The notes beneath the pieces are model-generated. The model was not told the origin of the DNA. It saw only the letters and a list, made by a program, of their open reading frames with translations, and made no database searches. This document shows, in pieces, positions 49,401 to 58,400 of a stretch of DNA of 64,000 nt; position 1 is the first letter of the stretch, and each line of letters starts with the position of its first letter. Both the position numbers and the translations under genes were made by a program. Source of the stretch: Prostheceraeus crozeri (lineage: Eukaryota > Platyhelminthes > Polycladida > Euryleptidae); assembly GCA_907163375.1 (NCBI GenBank), contig CAJQUW010007562.1, forward strand, positions 154,501-218,500. The letters run 5' to 3'.

Positions 49401-52400
49401 GTCATGAAAGTGGTCTGAGGAAGTTGATTCCAAAGTTGCGACGCACGAATAGATAAGGTCTCTGAGCGACGCGTAGTACATACACGTTCTCTGCTCACAT
49501 GATAGCATGGATGCATTAACTATTGAGTGTGTTTCTGGGGAAAATTCGCACTCATTTACTGCGAAGCTGCCTCTACCGAAATAGCATCTGCAGAAGAGAC
49601 TAAGTGAAGCCCAGGCCTCTCACACCCATAACCCGAAAGATGCCTTTTCTCGGTAAAATTTACGTTTTCATGTTTCATCGGAAAACATGAGACGCCAATA
49701 CTTTTTTTTTTTTTTTACGGATTTTACGTCACTTTTTACCCCTACTGGGGTCTTGGACGGTGCTGACTTAAGTCAGACTTTGTTTGGAGCGTTGTGGTGC
49801 TTTGTAGTCCGGATGCCCTTCCTGCCGACTTCCAATGACACTTTCCGGGTTCGACCTCTGGACCATGAGATCGCTAGTCCAAGTACGCAACCACTGTGCC
49901 ACGGACACCTGAGTGTCCATAATTTATTTTTAAGAGTCAGTAACAAAGATACAGCGAAAGATGCAATCCAGTTACACATTTTATACATGACATAGTGGAA
50001 AAATAGGGAAAAGGATGAAAGGCAATCAGCTAGCTTCATTGCCAGCATTCGACTACTGGAAGTATTAAACTGAAGAATATAGACATGTTGAAGAATATTG
50101 TCTCACTTTGGAGATCCCAATTAACATGCATTCCCCACAATAGAATGTTGAAGTATGACCTCAAATGATAGGTTGCAATCTAAGTTATTCTGATAAGCTC
50201 CTGAGAAAACAGAATACTTTTGTGCTGAAATTTAGAAGGTATCTTGTAACAAAAGGTGGAGAAACCTAATATTTCAGATCCGCATCCGCCGAATCCGCAA
50301 TAGTAAAAGTCTTCGAAATTATTCTGTAACTCGTTCAGATGAAATGTGTTTTGTGGATTTTGCATCTAGTATAAGCCTATCCTTTAGACTGTAACGGTCA
50401 ATAAATTAACATAATTTTGCCTAGGTTCAGTCCATGCAAAACTACGAATAATAAGCTTAGAATAGCTGTTATGTATAGGGCCTGCTAACAATGTACCTTA
50501 ACCCACTATCTTTACGGACCGTTATTCAGTGGATGATTTTTTTCTGTCCATCAACGAGCCTATTTAAGCAATTTGAGTCATCAATACTCGCATGAAGGCT
50601 AGGACTTATCTGCTAAAATCGAAGTTTTATATGTTAACAAGCTTGCTGTACACGCAGTATGCACTCATATCCACAGGTTATGTCCTCAACAGACTGAAGG
50701 TAGGTCTCACTGGGTTTATATCACGACGGGCAGGGCAACACACTTGATGTCGATATTCTCATTTAGTCACTCTTGGCTATGTACTTGTAGATAGCTCCAA
50801 CACCTATTGTTTTATTCAACAATTTCATTATTTTTGGTTGACTTATTCAAAGTGTTTGTAAACAGTATGTAAGGATCAGAACTCCTAGAAAGGATTTGCC
50901 GCCCGTACAGAATCATGCTGAGATTGACGACTGCAGAGCATTGCTGAGTAGAACTAGTTAAATTCTCTCACAAATTAATTAATTAAAATAAAAAAATAAT
51001 AATTAAAATATAAATTAATTTAATGATAAAATAATAAATTAATTCTTAATAAACAAAGGAATGAAGGATTCTATGGATCAGTGCCCTGGTTTAGCGCTGC
51101 TGTCAAATTCGTAAGCAGTACTTGATAAAATCAGCAATGCTTAGAAGAAAGAACCTATTCCAATTTCAATGAAGTCTAAATCGTGATTGAGTGCACCCGA
51201 AAAGACCACAAAAACCTACTAATTCTCGCCCTTCTAAAGATCAAGTTTTCCAGCAGTATGCTCAGTCTCGAATTTCTTTATTTAATTTTAGTATTTTGAA
51301 AAAGTCCTTCCACAATTATGAATTACCTATTCTAGAAAGTGTTTGTATAAAATTCTGAAACCCATCACTTTGTGTACAAAAGGAAGGATTGTTTAATTTA
51401 CGTCTACTTTGACTTTTTACAGATATCTATGAACACAAAGGTCATGCATGCTTAATTCTCTTTTCAATGAATATTAACTCCAATTTCTATGCATACTCTA
51501 AAACAACTATCACACCTGCTGCATGAAATTGAATATTATTCGCGTAGTCCGTCCCAAAATGGTTTTATTATTTTAATCAATTCGCACGTTAACCACGACA
51601 GAGATGCGACGTGGCCATGGTCAGTAAATAAATCGTCAAAAAAGAAGAATGAATTTTATATTTCAAGTGCACCCGAAGACTCATACCAAGCCTTGTCTTA
51701 TACCGCCGAAATGAGAGTAGTATAAAGTGTTATATTGGATGACTACAACCTCCAAAACATCCGTGTCACAGCATGGTCCACAGCAGGCACCGCACTCACT
51801 CACTCACTCATCCCTTTTTGCGTCCTTTTGGTCCAGAAGATGCTGGTTCGGACGGTTTCCGCTTGATGATACTCCTCCACTTCTGGCGATCGTGAGCACC
51901 AACACTTTTCAGGTCTTCGGCGATGACATCGCGCCAGGTCTTTCTTTGGCGTCCAACAGCACGCTTGCCAGATACTTCCATGTCCGTAACTTTCTTGACC
52001 CATTCCGACTCGCTCTTCCTCCGCACATGACCAAACCAGCGCAACCTTTGTCTTCTGATCGAATCCAAGATGTTCTCTAGCCCCATTTCCTGTCGCAGTT
52101 CTTCATTCGACCTTCTCTCTGATCTTCTCACTCCGCACATCCAACGTATCATGCGCATCTCTGCAGACAGCAGCATCCTTTCATGATTTACGAGCAGGGG
52201 CCACGATTCACAACCGTGAATCATTGCTTGCCGGACACATGCAGCATACAGCTGGCCTTTGACTCGCATGGACGGTGACTTCGATGTTAAGAAGGCTTGG
52301 AGCTCCCGAAACTTTCTCCAACCACACCGTATTCTGGCAACCACTGCTGACTCAACACCACCGCAACTGTCGATAACCTCACCAAGATAGCAGAAGCTGT

Positions 52401-55400
52401 CCACGCTCTCAAGTCGGTTTCCGGGCATATCAACGCACTTGGGAATATCTTCACCATCATAAGCACTTCTCACACTTGTAACTGATAGCCGCAATGAGTC
52501 TCCCTTTCACAAAGTAGATTTGTAGAGCTTTTAAGTGTGTGGAAACAAAACGCGGATAGTTCAACCTGTCCACGAAGTCCTGTTCAATTTGCTCATCCGC
52601 ACGTTTTTCAAAGTCGCGGACACTCAGTTTCTGCAAACTGAATAGTGGAGATCGCCTACATTTCACTCGATCGTCTCCAGTTCCTAAAGTACAGCTCTAA
52701 TCGGCATGAAATTGTGCAAGTAAATCGGAAGTACACTCATCGACTACTATCTAAACTTTTTGTGACAGTTGATCGATTGTTACAGGTTACACAGAATTGT
52801 GAAGACCTGTGGCGATCCTCAACATATCCAAATCCAAGTCTTCTTCAAGTCTGTGGATATTTTCTCATGTTTTAGCATGTTCAAATAATGTTATTCCTGT
52901 CTTAAGTAAAAGATGTCGATAATCTTCGTGTACCCTTTTGATATCGAAATCATCCAGGAGACTTTTATCATTCGATCGTTATACTTTGACAAAAATCAAT
53001 AAATCCGTTTTAATGATGCTACTAAAGATAAGTATCTATAAGTAGCAAGACAAAACGGTATTATATATTGCGGGACCATATCAACTGCATAAAACATGTG
53101 GCATGCTTCGGTGTTCAGTTAGAAACTCACCTGTGATAGAAGTGGTCATGAATTGATATTGTTTCAAATTTCGCTTCCCGCGTAAAGAGGCGGACGTATC
53201 CTATTGGAGGCAAGTCGGGACAGGCGTTGGGAGGTGGCAAAGGCAAGGAGTCGCGCAGAAGTCGCCGAGAAAGGTCCGCTTTCATATCTAGAGATACTCT
53301 GTCCACGAACAGTATGTGAATACGCCCATGCGCTCCAGCGGAGAATGTCCCGACTCCGGGTACCTGCAAAGGAAACAATGTGAGATAGGTGACTTCGAAC
53401 AGGCTGCTGTCCCATCTACTCTCACTAACTTAACACAAAGCGAGAAGTCCGATTTCTGTGGCCGCAAATGCGTTGAAGAAATATGCAAGATGCTTTAAGG
53501 TACAGATGACACAGAGATATGGCAATACTTTCGACTCAGATATCCAGTGTTACATTTTGAGCCCTACAGACATACGCACATAAAAACACGACAGATTGGT
53601 CTCGGAGGTCTTCTCCTTGAGCTATCGATCAGAAAAACGTGCTAATGATATCATTCTGCACACAATCATAGCTTTAAAATGCTCACACATATGCAAGAGA
53701 TTATAAGACTCAGATATCAACAGGCAGACAAGAATCACGTGCTTGATTTGCCTGAGAAAACAATATTCATGGTGTGGTTAGGCAAGAAGCGTGGTATGCG
53801 GTGTGTGATGAGGTAATCCTGCCTATAGGCTGAGGTCTCAATAACTGAATCTAAGAAGGCACGTGTCAAATTCTGAAAATGTTAATAATTGCTCTCTTTT
53901 ATTAACCCTCTGAGACCTGAGGGGGGTCCAGTGGACCCCTTTAACATATTCTTAGTTTACCTGCTTAAATCGATATCAAAACATTAGGAAAGTTGATTTT
54001 AAGTAAAACAATGATGTTTGCGTGTAGCAGGTCGGTATAACGAATCCCTTGAGTGACTTTCAGCCTTCTCAGTAAACACGTGCGAAAATATGATGTTTTT
54101 GTAAGTCAACCACATTTAGTACAGCATCATTTGTACTAGGAGGCGGCTTTACGATATTTTGTGTCACCATAAAGCCTCAGATAGTTGATTTTGATGAAAT
54201 TGATTTAATTCATGCAGCTAATCCTTTCCATTTGTACATTCCTTCAAATTTATCCAAAGCTATTAGAAATAGACCTAAAATGAGTCAAAATTGCTGTACT
54301 TCTAGAACCAAAAACAGCTGTGGAGATCTCAAACTTATCATTACTGCTGTGAAAAGTTTGTCATCAATCAGTTTTTGGTGCTCAACTATTAATATAATGA
54401 TAGCTTTCATTTCGGACATCGATTTATGTCGAATTGCTCATACAGGCCAACCAGTCACGCGAGATCATGTGCGAAAGCAAAATATTCACATTTTGCGATC
54501 TTCCAACACATTGCACATCTACGAGCATGATGCAAACAATGAATAAATGACTTTCACTCTTTATACACCATCGTGGACATGTTCGAAATCATTTTTCATC
54601 TAATTACAAAAATTTTGTGATGGAATTTCTACACCCTCTGAGACGTGAGGGGGGTCCAGTGGACCCCCTTGGCCTATCTGGCATACTTCTACTGATTCAA
54701 TTGAAATGAAATAACACATGCAGATTCACAGTCAGAAATGATGATTTTGTATGGGCTTGAGTGGTTGATGTATCGTCAGCGTAAAAAATGAAATAGAAAA
54801 ATGTGGCTCCGGGGTCCACTGGACCCCCCTCAGGTCTCTGTGTTCAGGAGAAAAGACGGCCGTACAATCCTTACCTCTTGAGTTTCCAGAATACGTCGGT
54901 GCGAGTTCCGGATTGCCTCCACCATCATCTTCTCCTTGCCCTCTTCGCCTGTGGATTCAGAGCTCTCTGTTTCGGTATCTTCTCCTTCCCTTCGTGTTCC
55001 GTCATCAAAGCTTCTCTCCACTTCAGTGTTTCCTTTTCTAAGCATTGCTCCAACCACTTCACTCCTGCGGTTAACTTCTTTCTCTTTTACCTCAGTACTT
55101 CCTCCCTCCCTATCCGCTTGCATCCGATTCACTCCTCTCTTTTGAGTCACTTCCTTTTTCGTGTCTCCGCACACTCTGTTTCTGCTCAAGTTGTTGTCTT
55201 TTCCTTCGCTCCCTCTCGCGCTGCTCCTGTCTAGGATTCCTTCGTCTCCTCTCGCTGTGTTTCTGCTCAAGTTGTTGTCTTTTCCTTCGCTCCCTCTCGG
55301 GATACTACTGTCTTCCACTCTCTCGTCGCCTCTCGGTCCACTATTTCGAGGAGATGCCTTGTCAGTACTCGCCTTCTTTGAGACCACACTTGCCCTATCT

Positions 55401-58400
55401 CCGTCTTTCTCAACGTCACCATTTGCTGAACACCGGCTCCTTCTGCCGAGAACTCGATCGAATTCCCTTTCCAATGCAATTTCGCCGTCGCTCGCTCGCC
55501 AACAGCAATTCGGAGGATTCTCTAACTCTTCTTTGTCCAACATGGTGACACATTCGGATAAATATTCAGCTAAACGTGATCCAAACGCCAGGACTCGACC
55601 TAAGTGATAGTCTACTTTATGAGGATGAGTTGGAGGAGGCGAGGATGAAGAATAAACCATCTCCTTCACAACTGGCAGCTCTTCGGAGCCTTCAATAATT
55701 GTAGGGATGAAATGAGTGAAGAAACATCCTGAAAGAAACAGTTCATAGACTTTAGAAACGAGAAAAAAGGCTCCACAAAAGAAAAAAGTGACCGGTCCAC
55801 AATATATATACAATTCCATAAAGCAATGGGTGTTCCAATTGGACGTTTCTAGCAAAACCAGGTAGCTGAATAAAAATAAGGATATTCAAGAACAATTATA
55901 TTCAGGGTGGCCAGGGTATTTTAGTTTTCAAAATCGCGCACAATTCGCGTACATGAACATCGTATGCCCAACACCGTCTTAGCCACCTCCCTCACCTTCC
56001 GAGTATGATCAGTATTTTATACAGAGCGGTTTTAGGAGGAAATGTCCTAGTTGCCAGCCTAGTTCCCTCGTAAATGGTTGCTCCCTCCGTCAATGGTTGT
56101 GCCTCACATGACCTCTCGACCTCAATGGGCCCACGTGGAAATCCGCGGATCTGTGGAAGATTCTCATCCCTAAGCTATTAATTAAGCTGGCTGGCTGGCT
56201 GGCTGATTTACCCGCTCCCGTCCCGCGGATAGGGTCGTGGTGGGACGCCATGGAGACCGAGGAGGCGGGCAACCCCCCACGGGCGATGCCAGAGATCAAA
56301 AACAGAGCCCGAGGACCCGAAGATAGCCGCTCGGGTAGAAGAGAGGGAGGGACAAGAGCAGAGTGGACAGACGTGGACAAGAAGGGCGACGGGGGTGAAG
56401 AGAGCACGGTCAGAGCCGAGAGAGAGTCGGACAAGAGAAGAAGAGAGGAAAAGAGACATGAGGAGTGATGGGAAACGGACCAAGAGAGAGCATGCTGGAT
56501 TGCAAGTTATTAGGCGTTCTTTCGCTGTGAAGTACTCGTAAACATATCCATCACAATGTTGTCAAATTAATAGTATACATATAAAGCACGATTTTGGGAC
56601 CTGAAACGAATAAATAACTAATGCAACTGTGACAATATGATAGTTATCAATTAAAAGTAAAATATATAAGAAAAAGCACAAGTAGTAGATGTACACATTT
56701 GTCAAAAACGCGTACATAACGAATTGAACGTACACCTGGCCACCCTGATAACACAGGAATAATACCTCTCTCAATAGGGCTTTACTGACGGCACGTCAGC
56801 CCTGTGAGAGGACATGTTACTAGCATCTTGACTTATATTCATTCAAAATCACATGGATGAGTAGGACTATGGGGGGGGGTGGCACGCGGAAAATCCACTT
56901 TACTGGCAAATGTAATAGGAAATTTAAAGAATATATATTCCTATGAAGAAATACAAGATGATACTCAGTTAATGGTTAAAATGAATATCTCGTCTACTGT
57001 GACCAAATCACCTTACAGTCCGAACCACTTGCATTGCAGGACGTGGACTGCCGTCTGTTCTTGGCCGCACGTGCATGTGTTGGATTGTGCAAGAACCATC
57101 CGGAACATGAAGGCACGAAATCCATGTCCAGAGCGCAGACTTTTCAATTTCACCCATTTAGATCCTTCTAGATTCATTTAGATTGAAGCCAGGTGGACGT
57201 GTTACTTATTCATTGATTATTATTGCCTTGACAACTGATGTGTGGTGGTGAGGGTTTGATCCTGCCAATTGACAGAGTCGCGCAAGTGGCTCGTAGCTCA
57301 GTTGGTTAGAGCACAGGTCTAGTTAACCTTGGTCGTAGGTTCGAATCCTACCAGCCGCACATCTTTTGTATGGCAATTTGATCTATCGTCTATTTAATTT
57401 CATTGTTGTTAATTGCATTCACGACATCGCTTAAGATGCTTTGGTGGACAATCGATCCCCGTTACTTGCCTTAATGTCGGCGGTCACAGTTGTGACGTGT
57501 TATTTATTCATTGATTATTACTGCCTTGACAACTGATGTGTGGTGGTGAGGGTTTGATCCTGCCAAGTGACAGGTCGCGTAAGTGGCTCGTAGCTCAGTT
57601 GGTTAGAGCACAGGTCTAGTTAACCTTGGTCGTAGGTTCGAATCCTACCAGCCGCACATCTTTTGCATGGCAATTTGATCTATCGTGTATTCAATTTTCA
57701 TTATCTGCCAATTATTCATATGGAATAATGAAAATAATTCACTTCAAGTCGTGCCTTCGTCAGCCGCTTGTTGTCATGCACAAGACTGACCTGAGAGATT
57801 GTTGGACACGAGAAGAGTGCCGTCACCCGGAAAGATTTCCACGCTGAGATGAGGTGGAGGGTGAAGTCGATACAGAATGCCTTCAAGACATAAAACTTTC
57901 ACCAGTCGTCTTCCTTCGCCGCAGAGTAACCAGCTGAGACTTGAAGAGCCGGATGGAGATGGAATAGAGACATCGAAACGGTGGAAATGTTGGCGTGGAC
58001 ACCGCAAGGGAAGTGGAATTGGCAGCGGCAATTCTTCACCACTTTTGTCATCAGACGGAATTCCTGGCGAAAACATATTATTCAGATATACACAAACTAC
58101 TGTCAAAATCATCTCATGAATTGAGTAGTATGAAATCACATTATCTTCTAGTCAAGGAAATCTAGAAAAGTTATCGTGAGTTGCTTCATTCGTTAGATCT
58201 CTACATGTAATTTGTGTAATTTCAAAGTGCATTTTGACGGTTACACAGCAAAGTTCGGCTAATAAACCTACATCAGAAGACGGATATAATAGCGGTTCAA
58301 TACACATGTGTACAGCTGCATAGTCGTGTCATGTCGCAAAAAAGGCTGCATTTTATAGTTAGTCGGCCATTCATCTAGCAGGGTTTCGTGATTAGATCGT

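Larger units (their letters stand above)
36503..53130 (-). other. C5orf34 intron, about 16.6 kb
   Basis: Donor GTGAGT at 53130 and acceptor TTTCAG at 36503, read on the - strand. It holds Penelope-like, Tc1-type, foldback, LINE and SINE sequences. Sub-stretches 39830-40520, 43323-44180, 48245-49255, 49915-51780 and 52495-53130 show nothing recognisable. Confidence 0.75.
55729..57790 (-). other. C5orf34 intron with TIR element and tRNA-like repeats
   Basis: About 2 kb. It holds the element 55903-56747 and two tandem tRNA-like repeats. 56748-57185 shows nothing supported. Confidence 0.7.

Noticed and set aside
51808-52494. 228-codon host gene
   Set aside because: The sequence has the standard LINE ending (RRQRLRWFGHVRR, KTWRD) and a tetranucleotide tail.
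54803-55607. Several + strand frames of 64-148 codons
   Set aside because: They oppose the C5orf34 exon at 54875-55728, which has family homology and splice sites. They are antisense shadows of its repetitive insert.
56208-56483. Frames in the GC-rich block
   Set aside because: Inside a TIR element, low-complexity E/R-rich or S/L-rich in both directions, with no family match.
57286-57656. Two functional tRNA-Thr genes
   Set aside because: Mismatch at the anticodon stem, an extra base before the D arm, and placement inside a longer dispersed repeat. Kept as tRNA-like only.
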